From an uncultured bacterium (lineage in GTDB: Bacteria; Bacillota; Clostridia; TANB77; CAG-508): a stretch of 6,503 nucleotides of DNA. The position numbers and the translations under genes are program-made. Where the stretch lies: contig CAJMLO010000055.1 of NCBI GenBank assembly GCA_905214245.1, positions 1 to 6,503 of the forward strand. The letters run 5' to 3'. The notes beneath the pieces were generated by a model. The model made no database searches and had not been told where the DNA came from. It saw only the letters and a program-made list of their open reading frames with translations. Below are positions 1 through 5,616 of the stretch, piece after piece (position 1 is the stretch's first letter; every line of letters starts with the position of its first letter).

Positions 1-27
1 AGGGACTTCTTAATCAAAGAAGTCTCT
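1..27. terminator. Inverted repeat, probable terminator at the end of the 40-393 gene or of a gene to the left
   Basis: Arms 1-11 and 17-27 pair over 11 positions with a 5-nt loop. One pair (3/25) is G-U in plus-strand RNA but A-C in minus-strand RNA, so the plus-strand hairpin is the more stable one. It is followed by CATTTT on the plus strand, a weak U-tract. On the minus strand it lies 12 bp past the stop codon of the 40-393 gene, but the U-tract on that side would fall outside the window. A shared convergent terminator is the simplest reading. Confidence 0.45.
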
Positions 28-39
28 CATTTTCGTGTG

Positions 40-393
40 TTAGATGGTAATTTGCTCTACTTTAATAGTTCGTGTAAGAGCATAATGTAACACCGTTTCT
101 CCTCTTTTAACTTCAAGTCCTGGATATGGATCTACGATATTTCCTCTCTTGAAAGTAAGAAGAAATTCATCATCTGACACATCCACGGATAATGTAAGGT
201 GGTCACTACTAAACTCTTCATATGTAATGATGAAGGTATCAGCCGGTGCCATAGATACATTTGAAATGATTTCTTTTAAGTCAGAAACATCTGAACCGAA
301 CCAGTTGTTTAACGCAAAGCTAATAGTCTGCATTAATAAAGCATCTTCGGGATTGGTTGCCCGAAATAATAAATTACCTTCTACTACTTTCAT
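40..393 (-). CDS. Hypothetical protein, 117 aa, unrecognised
   Basis: I do not recognise this protein. It is small, acidic to neutral and soluble-looking, with no signal peptide, membrane segment or cysteine. The N-terminal third (residues about 14-48) looks helical. The rest (about 53-117) alternates hydrophobic and charged residues in a beta-like pattern. The ATG at 393 is supported by a strong GGAGGG seven bases upstream and by a near-consensus promoter at 446-474. It is divergent from the polysaccharide deacetylase gene and appears to be a single-gene transcript ending at the hairpin at 1-27. No catalytic motif is visible, so a structural, binding or regulatory role cannot be told apart. 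Its reality rests on promoter, ribosome binding site and terminator agreeing in position and strand. The overlapping plus-strand frame at 149-409 has none of these. Confidence 0.75.
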   Translation of the reverse strand: MKVVEGNLLFRATNPEDALLMQTISFALNNWFGSDVSDLKEIISNVSMAPADTFIITYEEFSSDHLTLSVDVSDDEFLLTFKRGNIVDPYPGLEVKRGETVLHYALTRTIKVEQITI

Positions 394-445
394 ACTAAAA
401 CCCTCCTAAATTATTTGTAGGATATAAAAATTAGTTACAAAAGTT

Positions 446-474
446 ATTATAACATGTATTTAAACAAAATACAA
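446..474 (-). promoter_or_regulatory. Sigma-A-type promoter for the 40-393 gene
   Basis: On the minus strand, -35 TTGTAT (469-474) and -10 TATAAT (446-451) are separated by exactly 17 bp. A TG one base before the -10 makes it an extended -10. The predicted start near 439 gives a leader of about 45 nt before the ATG at 393. The match is close to consensus. Confidence 0.75.
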
Positions 475-502
475 GAAAATGTGACACAATTTATGTAAAC
501 TC

Positions 503-531
503 TTTACTTTTGACCAATATAGAGGTATAAT
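503..531 (+). promoter_or_regulatory. Sigma-A-type promoter for the polysaccharide deacetylase gene
   Basis: -35 TTTACT (503-508) and -10 TATAAT (526-531) have a 17-bp spacer. A TTGACC at 510-515 is closer to the -35 consensus but only 10 bp from this -10, so it is unlikely to be used with it. Transcription would start near 538, leaving a leader of about 115 nt before the ATG at 653. The promoter is divergent from the one at 446-474, with 28 bp between the two -35 boxes. Confidence 0.6.
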
Positions 532-542
532 AAGTTATTACC

Positions 543-608
543 AGTTATAATATCCATATAAATAATTTGAAATGGAGGTAATGTAAACGTATATATGGGA
601 TTATAATT
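543..608 (+). promoter_or_regulatory. Long imperfect hairpin in the deacetylase 5' leader
   Basis: Arms 543-560 and 592-608 pair over about 17 positions with one bulged A (552) and two G-U pairs (553/599 and 544/607). The loop is 31 nt and contains GGAGG (574-578) followed two bases later by ATG TAA. The stem is mostly A-U but longer than expected by chance. It lies wholly within the predicted leader. It matches no riboswitch class that I recognise. It could be a regulatory RNA fold, an mRNA stabiliser, or a DNA operator. Confidence 0.35.
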
Positions 609-652
609 TGATATGAAGATAACACATAACAGTTAAAGCAGGAGGAAAATTT

Positions 653-1822
653 ATGAGCAGAAGACGGAGAAAAAAGAATTGTAGTTTTTTAGTACGGGCA
701 TTTATGATGCTAGTTTTAGTTACGGTAGGCTATTTTGGATTTTTCAACATTGTTCAGGTGGATAACAAAACACAGATTATTGAAGTTGGAACGCAAACAA
801 CATATGATTGCATAAGGGTAAAGTTTTTGTGGATTGATATCACACGCTTGGGTACACAGTCTGGATATGTAAATGTTCGTACACCTGGAGAATACAGAAT
901 TGTGTACAAACCATTTTGGACAACAAAGAAGTATACCAAGATAATTAAAGTGGTTGATACAACAGGCCCTAAAATAACTTTAAAAGGAAGTAAAATAGTA
1001 AAACTTACTGATATTGACAAGTTTGAAGAACCTGGGTATGAAGCAATTGACAACTATGATGGAGATGTAACAGCAAATGTAAAAACAGAACTTATAAAAG
1101 AGTCTAACAATCTTTATAGTATGAGATATAGAGTATCGGATTCAACAGGAAATTTAGGAGAAGCTATAAGAAAAATTGTTGTGGATCCAGGAACAATTTA
1201 TCTAACATTTGATGATGGACCTTCTGAAAAAGTAACTCCTCAAATATTAAAAATTCTTAAAGAAAATAATATAAATGCAACATTTTTTGTTGTGGCATTT
1301 AATGATAATCTTAAGGACTTAATAAGAGAAGAACTTAAAGATGGAAATACTGTTGGACTGCATGGAGCTTCACACAATTATGCTGAAATTTATGTTGATA
1401 TAGATACTTTGATGAACAACTTCTACGAAGTTGAAAAAGAGGTATCAGATACAGCTGGAGGATATCATTCAAAACTTATCAGGTTTCCTGGGGGAAGCTC
1501 AAACACTGTAAGTAAAAAGTACTGCGAAGGAATCATGACTGAGGCAAGCCAAAGAGCTCTTGCTGAAGGATACCAGTATTTTGACTGGAATGTTGATAGT
1601 GGGGATGCAGGTACTTCAAAAACCTCAGAAGATGTATATAATAGTGTTATTTCTGGGCTTATTGAAGGACAGGATAATATCATTCTTATGCATGACTTTG
1701 GTGGAGCACAGAAAACTGCAGATGCACTTCAGAGCATAATTGATTATTGTAAAGAAAAAGGTTATACTTTTAAAGCTATAACTCAGTCAACAAAACCAGT
1801 TCATCATACCATATCAAATTAG
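653..1822 (+). CDS. Membrane-anchored polysaccharide deacetylase (CE4/NodB domain) with Ig-like domains
   Basis: This is a metal-dependent carbohydrate esterase expected to remove acetyl groups from a cell-surface glycan, most probably peptidoglycan N-acetylglucosamine, outside the membrane. The N-terminus has a basic cluster (residues 3-8, RRRRKK) and one membrane helix at about 11-33, giving a type II anchor. Residues about 36-177 look like two Ig-like beta domains; the second begins 'DTTGPKITLKG', typical of DUF5011-type repeats. The NodB domain covers about 180-378 with all five motifs: TFDDGP (185-190, catalytic base D187, metal ligand D188), HGASH (H237 and H241, metal), RFPGGS (277-282), DWNVDSGD (311-318) and LMHD (345-348, H347). 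The only departure is G238 where the usual motif has S or T. The start is fixed by AGGAGG seven bases before the ATG. The exact substrate is inferred. Another surface polysaccharide is possible. Confidence 0.93.
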   Translation: MSRRRRKKNCSFLVRAFMMLVLVTVGYFGFFNIVQVDNKTQIIEVGTQTTYDCIRVKFLWIDITRLGTQSGYVNVRTPGEYRIVYKPFWTTKKYTKIIKVVDTTGPKITLKGSKIVKLTDIDKFEEPGYEAIDNYDGDVTANVKTELIKESNNLYSMRYRVSDSTGNLGEAIRKIVVDPGTIYLTFDDGPSEKVTPQILKILKENNINATFFVVAFNDNLKDLIREELKDGNTVGLHGASHNYAEIYVDIDTLMNNFYEVEKEVSDTAGGYHSKLIRFPGGSSNTVSKKYCEGIMTEASQRALAEGYQYFDWNVDSGDAGTSKTSEDVYNSVISGLIEGQDNIILMHDFGGAQKTADALQSIIDYCKEKGYTFKAITQSTKPVHHTISN

Positions 1823-1836
1823 TAATTTATATATGC

Positions 1837-1868
1837 AAAAAAGCGACTTCAAATGAAGTCGTTTTTTT
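1837..1868 (+). terminator. Intrinsic terminator after the deacetylase gene
   Basis: A perfect 7-bp stem (1844-1850 with 1855-1861), extended by a G-U pair (1843/1862), has a 4-nt AAAT loop. It is flanked by six A residues (1837-1842) and a run of T (1862-1868). It starts 15 bp after the stop codon. The A and T flanks make it potentially active in both directions. Confidence 0.9.
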
Positions 1869-1902
1869 GTTTAATGAATATAATAAAGAAGGAGAGGTGA
1901 AT

Positions 1903-2820
1903 ATGGAAATTGTAAATACAAATATAAATTACACATATGAAATTATGATAAATGATATAAATAAATTAAAAAATAGGTATAAGTTTATAGAAAATGGAAG
2001 TATAGGATATTCTGTACTTGGAAAAAATATGCCATATATAAAGATAGGGAGGGGAGTAAAGGAAGTACTATATACGGCGGCGTTTCACGCCAATGAATGG
2101 ATAACAAGTGTTTTACTTATGAAATTTGTAGAAAATTTTTGCATAGCATATGAAACGAATAGTGATATATATGGATATAATGCTAGGCAAATATTTGACA
2201 TGACTTCAATATATCTAGTTCCTATGGTAAATCCAGATGGCGTAAATTTAGTTACAGGTGCAGTGAAAGAAAATTCTGACGTATATTTAAATTTTCAAAG
2301 CTTAGCAAATAATTATCCGCAAATATCATTTCCATCTGGTTGGAAAGCAAATTTCAATGGTGTAGATTTAAATTTGCAATTTACTGCAAGGTGGGAGAGA
2401 GCAAAAGAAATTAAATTTGAACAAGGATATACAAAGCCTGGACCAAGAAATTTCGTAGGTACAGGGCCTTTGACAGAACCAGAGGCTATAGCTGTATATG
2501 ATTTTACAATAAAACATACTTTTAAATTAATACTTGCATATCATACTCAAGGGGAGGTAATTTATTGGAGATTTTCAAATTATATGCCACTAGGAGCAGA
2601 ATTTATAGGAAACGAATTTGCTAGGGTAAGTGGATATAGTTTAGAGACAACGCCATCTGAGTCTGCAAATGCAGGTTTTAAAGATTGGTTTATAAGTGAA
2701 TATAACAGACCTGGTTATACAATTGAAGCTGGCTGGGGAGAGAACCCACTGCCAATTTCTCAATTTGACCAAATTTACACAGATAATATTGGAATATTAG
2801 TGCTAGGTGCAGTAATATAG
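1903..2820 (+). CDS. M14 family zinc peptidase, gamma-D-glutamyl-L-diamino acid endopeptidase type
   Basis: This zinc peptidase is predicted to cut the gamma-D-Glu-diamino-acid bond of peptidoglycan stem peptides. Visible motifs are the zinc ligands H62 and E65 (FHANEW), NPDG (110-113), GVDLN (153-157), the third zinc ligand H214 in 'YHTQGEVIYW', and the catalytic E275 in 'TIEAGWGENPLP'. The last two stretches are what I associate with the Bacillus endopeptidase I/YqgT group. In classical carboxypeptidases GVDxN is followed by an Arg that binds the substrate C-terminal carboxylate; here it is Leu158, which fits endopeptidase action. There are no LysM repeats and no signal peptide, so the protein is probably cytosolic and acts in wall-peptide recycling. 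I chose the ATG at 1903 (305 aa) because AAGGAG lies eight bases upstream. An upstream in-frame TTG at 1867 lies in the preceding terminator and has no ribosome site. No complete promoter is visible, so it may depend on readthrough from the deacetylase. Confidence 0.92.
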   Translation: MEIVNTNINYTYEIMINDINKLKNRYKFIENGSIGYSVLGKNMPYIKIGRGVKEVLYTAAFHANEWITSVLLMKFVENFCIAYETNSDIYGYNARQIFDMTSIYLVPMVNPDGVNLVTGAVKENSDVYLNFQSLANNYPQISFPSGWKANFNGVDLNLQFTARWERAKEIKFEQGYTKPGPRNFVGTGPLTEPEAIAVYDFTIKHTFKLILAYHTQGEVIYWRFSNYMPLGAEFIGNEFARVSGYSLETTPSESANAGFKDWFISEYNRPGYTIEAGWGENPLPISQFDQIYTDNIGILVLGAVI

Positions 2821-2863
2821 AGTAGGAAAATAAATTCTTCCTACTCTATATTATTTGTTTTTT
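2813..2863 (+). terminator. Terminator shared by two convergent genes, with both stop codons in the stem
   Basis: The arms 2813-2828 and 2838-2853 form a perfect 16-bp stem with a 9-nt loop. The plus-strand transcript continues into a T-rich stretch including six T at 2858-2863, so it is a strong terminator for the M14 gene. The M14 stop (TAG, 2818-2820) lies in the left arm and the stop of the opposing gene (TAG on the minus strand, 2841-2843) in the right arm. On the minus strand there is no U-tract after the stem, so it is a weaker signal in that direction. Confidence 0.88.
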
Positions 2864-3587
2864 CTAATCTTTCAAAGCCATCATCAGAAAAATATTCATA
2901 AGTTCCGTTTGAATATTTTAATACCATACCTTCTGTTGCTTTAGATAGTAATTCTTCAGGAATATCAACTTCTTCAAATTCAAAGCCTGAATTATCTGTT
3001 AAATCAATTAAAAAACGATTATTTTTAACTTCTTCAGAAACCATATATAGATGTCCATCCTTTCTGCAGTCTGACAGCTCTTTATTTTGTTTGATGATGA
3101 TTTCATCAGTTACATCATTTATAGTATCCTTAAAGTCCTGTGTTAAACTATTTTGAACAATATACTTGTCATTTTTTATTGAAAAAATATCATTTATAGA
3201 AATTTCTACATCAATATTATTTTTATTAATATCAATTTCTTCAATATCATCTTCGTGTATTTTTAATACAGTGTAAACATCATTATCATACTGTTTAGAA
3301 TTATTTGACCAGTAAGATTTTTTATTATCTTGAACAAAATACATTGTATCATTTTTAAAATTATCCTTAGCAAATTGTATTAATGTTTCATCAAATTTAT
3401 CTCTTAAACAATTTTCATTTGCAGTAGTTAATTTATTATCAGATAAAATATGGTTAAGTAGAGGAACTTGACCATTATTATGATTTAAATAATTTTTCAA
3501 ATAGTTGGATAATTCATTTAAAAAATTATTCATAAAATCGCTCTCCTTTAGACCATTAAAAATATTATTTACTATATCTAAACCCAA
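2841..3587 (-). CDS. Acidic cytosolic protein, 248 aa, with a possible DUF3006-like C-terminus
   Basis: The function is unknown. The protein is rich in Asp, Glu and Asn, has no signal peptide or membrane helix, and has a helical N-terminus (about 1-35). Residues about 192-236 read like the small DUF3006 domain: a 'NNRFLIDL' strand, then 'VDIPEELLSKATEGMVLKYSNG', close to the familiar pattern of basic residues, an acidic strand, and 'IPxxxLPegakeGDvL'. This is recognition by eye, not a search result. Two starts are credible: a TTG at 3587 with AAAGGAG ten bases upstream, and an in-frame ATG at 3533 (230 aa) with AAAGGAG nine bases upstream. I give the longer form because a promoter at 3661-3689 and a ribosome site serve it, but the ATG may dominate. 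The gene converges on the M14 gene and lies downstream of the nuclease gene. DUF3006 proteins often accompany secreted DNA-handling proteins, which would fit that neighbour. Confidence 0.8.
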   Translation of the reverse strand: MGLDIVNNIFNGLKESDFMNNFLNELSNYLKNYLNHNNGQVPLLNHILSDNKLTTANENCLRDKFDETLIQFAKDNFKNDTMYFVQDNKKSYWSNNSKQYDNDVYTVLKIHEDDIEEIDINKNNIDVEISINDIFSIKNDKYIVQNSLTQDFKDTINDVTDEIIIKQNKELSDCRKDGHLYMVSEEVKNNRFLIDLTDNSGFEFEEVDIPEELLSKATEGMVLKYSNGTYEYFSDDGFERLEKTNNIE

Positions 3588-3590
3588 TAA

Positions 3591-3665
3591 ATAATCACTC
3601 CTTTTTGCTTGTGTGGAAGACTGCCAAAGATTAATAGCAGTAAGGACTAAACTAGGAGTGATTAT
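3591..3665. repeat. 12-bp perfect inverted repeat bracketing a 51-bp leader
   Basis: ATAATCACTCCT (3591-3602) is exactly complementary to AGGAGTGATTAT (3654-3665). On the minus strand the promoter-distal arm contains the AGGAG ribosome site for the TTG start at 3587. The promoter-proximal arm overlaps the -10 box of the promoter at 3661-3689. Inside is a further 5-bp pairing, ACTGC (3638-3642) with GCAGT (3621-3625). A transcript that starts upstream could fold and hide the ribosome site; one that starts at the local promoter would lack most of the pairing arm. Confidence 0.6.
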
Positions 3666-3689
3666 ATAATATTTTCCAGAAAATTACAA
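3661..3689 (-). promoter_or_regulatory. Sigma-A-type promoter for the acidic protein gene
   Basis: On the minus strand, -35 TTGTAA (3684-3689) and -10 TATAAT (3661-3666) have a 17-bp spacer. The spacer carries a short palindrome, ATTTTC-TG-GAAAAT, which might be an operator or simply A+T-rich chance. The predicted start near 3653 gives a leader of about 65 nt to the TTG and about 120 nt to the ATG. Confidence 0.65.
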
Positions 3690-3699
3690 TATATTCAGG

Positions 3700-4452
3700 C
3701 TATTTTGCATAACTATTTCCGGTTGCATAATCTATTACAATTCCTGGTTGAACATTGTAGCAATATACATTAAAGCAAATACTTTTTCCTTTGTCTTCAA
3801 CAGAAAGAGCTTCCATTTCAACACCACTTGCAAGTCTGTTACTTCCTTCAAATATAGGAGTTACTCTATAAAGAACATGTTTGTTTCTTGTTGATTTAAT
3901 ATATTCTGCAACCATATTTTCAAATGGCAACATTCCTTCTGTGTTTAAATATCTAGTCCCTGTGATTAGATTTTTCTCATTGGCATTTTCTGCTGAAAGT
4001 TGCCAACCAATTAAATGACAACGGTTATATAAATATTTATCTTTAATTAGACTATCATATTTTTTTTGAACCCATCCAGAAAGATTTTTTACACTTGAGA
4101 TATCTCCACGCTTTTCGCCTGATTTTGGCATTGTTTCCTTGCAGATATTTGCAAAAGCTACACCACTTCGTCCATCTACCAAATCACTATATTTTTCAAA
4201 AGCTTCTGTAGTGTAGTCACTTTCTGTAAAATATGGTATATTGTTGTTTATTTCTACATATGGACTAGATGTATATTCAGGAATAGATGATAAATCAATT
4301 ACTATGTTTGATGTTGTAGATGATAATTCATTTGTAGTATTTGTGTCTGAAGGGTTAGCATTTACATATCCAAAAATGGTAATACATATTATTGTAATTA
4401 TTGAAATAATTTCTTGCCATAATTTAATTCTTTTGTTATTTTTTTTACTCAT
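3700..4452 (-). CDS. Exported DNA/RNA non-specific endonuclease, EndA-like
   Basis: This is a sugar-non-specific beta-beta-alpha-metal nuclease that should degrade DNA and RNA outside the membrane for nutrient use or DNA uptake. Residues 1-11 are basic, followed by a hydrophobic segment (about 13-30) that is a signal peptide or anchor; VNA (30-32) could be a cleavage site. A Thr/Ser/Asn-rich linker runs to about 60. The nuclease domain covers about 90-248. The active-site stretch is NRCH (143-146), matching the DRGH motif, with H146 as general base. N161 aligns with the metal-binding Asn and N170 with the second conserved Asn of streptococcal EndA. The C-terminal 'FNVYCYNVQPGIVIDYATG' also matches that family. 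Asp and Gly of DRGH are replaced by Asn143 and Cys145, a variant I believe is common in Clostridia. The start ATG has GAGGT seven bases upstream. The upstream intergenic DNA is mostly a terminator, and no terminator follows the gene. Confidence 0.9.
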   Translation of the reverse strand: MSKKNNKRIKLWQEIISIITIICITIFGYVNANPSDTNTTNELSSTTSNIVIDLSSIPEYTSSPYVEINNNIPYFTESDYTTEAFEKYSDLVDGRSGVAFANICKETMPKSGEKRGDISSVKNLSGWVQKKYDSLIKDKYLYNRCHLIGWQLSAENANEKNLITGTRYLNTEGMLPFENMVAEYIKSTRNKHVLYRVTPIFEGSNRLASGVEMEALSVEDKGKSICFNVYCYNVQPGIVIDYATGNSYAK

Positions 4453-4468
4453 GATAATACCTCTTTTG

Positions 4469-4504
4469 AAAAAATAACTTACAGGAATCAGATTCCTGTA
4501 AGTT
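4469..4504 (-). terminator. Intrinsic terminator between the Yip1-like gene and the nuclease gene (possible attenuator)
   Basis: On the minus strand, a perfect 12-bp stem (4493-4504 with 4476-4487) with a 5-nt loop is followed by A and then six T (4474-4469). It starts 13 bp after the stop of the membrane-protein gene. It ends only about 16 bp before the nuclease start codon and directly abuts the nuclease ribosome site, so nuclease transcripts from any upstream promoter must pass it. Confidence 0.88.
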
Positions 4505-4517
4505 TAAAGTTGTTAGC

Positions 4518-5234
4518 TTAAATATATAGTCCTAAAAATGTAAGAACAAATCTTACAATGTAGAAGATACCCATTATTAAAGCATATTTCTTTATAAATG
4601 TATTATCTTCTTTTTGACCATATAATGTTTTTAATGTAAAGTAAACAAGTATTGTTGAAATTATACTGCAAAAACCTGAAAATTGACTTGTTAATTTATA
4701 AAATTGATCAATATTTCCAAGTAATGCAACAACAGAAGCAACTACAACTGGTATTTTTGCGATTATAATTGCAGATAGTGTTTGTACAAAAGATTTTTTG
4801 TTTTCTTTTTGCATAATATAAACTATACCAGAAAGTACTACAAGTGAAACAATTGGTGTAATTACAGATTTTATAACTGAAGATACATTCTTAACTGATG
4901 TTCTAAAAAATGTTCCAAAGTTTGTATATATACTTGAAACTAATGAGTATGAATGAAATACACCTATAATTGAATTAATAAATATTGCTACTAACCATAC
5001 AACAAGTAGTATGATAGCAATTTTTAGAAATTCGTTTTTAGAAGAATTTGCTACTGTTTCAATTTCTTTGATAGGATTTTTGAATAAATTTGATAAAAAT
5101 CCTTTTGTTTTGTTTACATCTTGTTTGATGTCTGTATTTTTTACAGCTTCTTTTACTTCTTTTGCAGTATCAACAGCTTCTTTTTTTAGTTCTTCTGCTG
5201 TGTTTACTGTCTCTTTTTGGTTTTGTTCTTCCAT
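4518..5234 (-). CDS. Five-helix integral membrane protein, Yip1-like, with a charged helical N-terminus
   Basis: This is a 238-residue membrane protein without enzymatic motifs. Residues about 8-44 form a charged, Glu/Lys/Ala-rich helix with near-repeats (ELKKEAVDTAKEVKEA), probably cytosolic and possibly coiled-coil. 'FLSNLFKNPIKEIE' (46-59) then leads into five hydrophobic segments at about 69-91, 120-141, 152-173, 186-203 and 217-237. The number of helices and the 'NPxxE' lead-in resemble the Yip1 family, whose bacterial members are of unknown function. The family call is tentative; the membrane topology is not. I place the start at 5234 because GAAGGGATGG precedes that ATG. The frame stays open to 5330, but the extra residues lack a ribosome site and would add an odd hydrophobic segment. 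No convincing promoter was found in 5235-5340; a TTTACA at 5289-5294 has only poor -10 partners. Confidence 0.82.
   Translation of the reverse strand: MEEQNQKETVNTAEELKKEAVDTAKEVKEAVKNTDIKQDVNKTKGFLSNLFKNPIKEIETVANSSKNEFLKIAIILLVVWLVAIFINSIIGVFHSYSLVSSIYTNFGTFFRTSVKNVSSVIKSVITPIVSLVVLSGIVYIMQKENKKSFVQTLSAIIIAKIPVVVASVVALLGNIDQFYKLTSQFSGFCSIISTILVYFTLKTLYGQKEDNTFIKKYALIMGIFYIVRFVLTFLGLYI
4521..4549 (-). promoter_or_regulatory. Candidate promoter for the nuclease inside the end of the Yip1-like gene
   Basis: On the minus strand, -35 TTGTTC (4544-4549) and -10 TATATT (4521-4526) have a 17-bp spacer. It overlaps the last codons of the membrane-protein gene. Transcription would begin near 4514, just before the terminator hairpin, giving the nuclease a leader of about 60 nt that contains the hairpin. 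It is the only reasonable promoter I see for the nuclease. The match is moderate. Confidence 0.4.
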
Positions 5235-5358
5235 AATAACCATCCCTTCTATAAAATTTACATATATTAAACTACAAAAATTCAATTTTGTAAATAAAAA
5301 TATTATTACAATATACGAAAATTTATACATAAATATTCAAAAAGTTAAAGTAAAAGTA

Positions 5359-5388
5359 TTACAATTTTGGATATGAAAATGGTAAAAT
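5359..5388 (+). promoter_or_regulatory. Extended -10 promoter upstream of the AC-repeat ORF
   Basis: TGGTAAAAT (5380-5388) is an extended -10 element with -10 TAAAAT (5383-5388). A TTACAA (5359-5364) 18 bp upstream is a weak -35. Transcription would start near 5395, about 30 nt before the ATG at 5425. It could also serve the prepilin-like gene further on. Confidence 0.5.
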
Positions 5389-5424
5389 AAACATGTAAAA
5401 ATAAAGAAGGAGCACACAAGAGAA

Positions 5425-5614
5425 ATGATAAAAAACGCTAAAACCGTTGGGAGAGTAACACACACACACACACACACACCTTACATTTAATGAAATAATT
5501 AATAAAATACAAGGCATAAAATTTGCCTTTATTTATGATAGATTAAAAGACAGAGATAAAGCGAGTTTATTACTAAAAGAAATTTTGTATATTTCTAAAG
5601 TAATAGTTGCGTAA
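5425..5614 (+). CDS. Small ORF interrupted at an AC repeat, candidate phase-variable gene
   Basis: Starting at the ATG at 5425, the frame as sequenced reads MIKNAKTVGRV, then Thr-His repeats from the (AC)11 tract, and stops at 5488-5490 after 21 codons. A second frame (5480-5614) is open for 44 codons after the repeat (LTFNEIINKIQ to SKVIVA) but has no start of its own, since a TAA at 5456-5458 closes it just upstream. Adding one AC unit, or removing two, would join the two into a 63-residue protein. The joined product would be a basic, helix-prone small protein that I do not recognise. AAGGAG lies 12 bases before the ATG, slightly far, and a promoter lies at 5359-5388. The alternative is a decayed gene fragment. 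The downstream part looks coding in composition, but a 44-codon open stretch is only modest evidence. Confidence 0.42.
5458..5479 (+). repeat. (AC)11 dinucleotide microsatellite
   Basis: There are eleven perfect AC units. Such a long pure dinucleotide tract is rare in bacterial chromosomes and prone to slipped-strand mispairing. It lies inside the candidate ORF that starts at 5425, encoding Thr-His repeats in the reading frame. Confidence 0.97.
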
Positions 5615-5616
5615 TC

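Noticed and set aside
149..409. Plus-strand 86-codon open frame opposite the 40-393 gene
   Set aside because: It has no ribosome site and lies antisense to a gene with a good promoter and ribosome site.
545..607. Extra TATAAT boxes at 546-551 and 602-607 as deacetylase promoters
   Set aside because: Neither has a -35 at proper spacing. Both sit in the arms of the leader hairpin and are explained by it.
613..636. Seven-codon leader peptide before the deacetylase (ATG 613, stop 634)
   Set aside because: No ribosome site is at a useful distance and the length is easily due to chance.
754..1053. Minus-strand open frame inside the deacetylase gene
   Set aside because: It is a shadow of a clearly coding frame with recognised domains. 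The same holds for the minus frame at 1465-1683 and the plus frames at 4241-4477 and 5011-5376.
1879..1884. TATAAT as a promoter for the M14 gene
   Set aside because: No -35 exists at 16-18 bp, and the start would fall within the ribosome site.
3591..3665. A 75-bp miniature transposable element with 12-bp terminal repeats
   Set aside because: The ends overlap a working-looking promoter and a ribosome site, no clear target duplication is seen beyond a TA that the palindrome itself creates, and no second copy is in the window. A repeat search of the genome would settle it.
5235..5330. N-terminal extension of the Yip1-like protein to an upstream ATG
   Set aside because: There is no ribosome site at the upstream ATG, while the ATG at 5234 has one. 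The added residues look like translated A+T-rich intergenic DNA.
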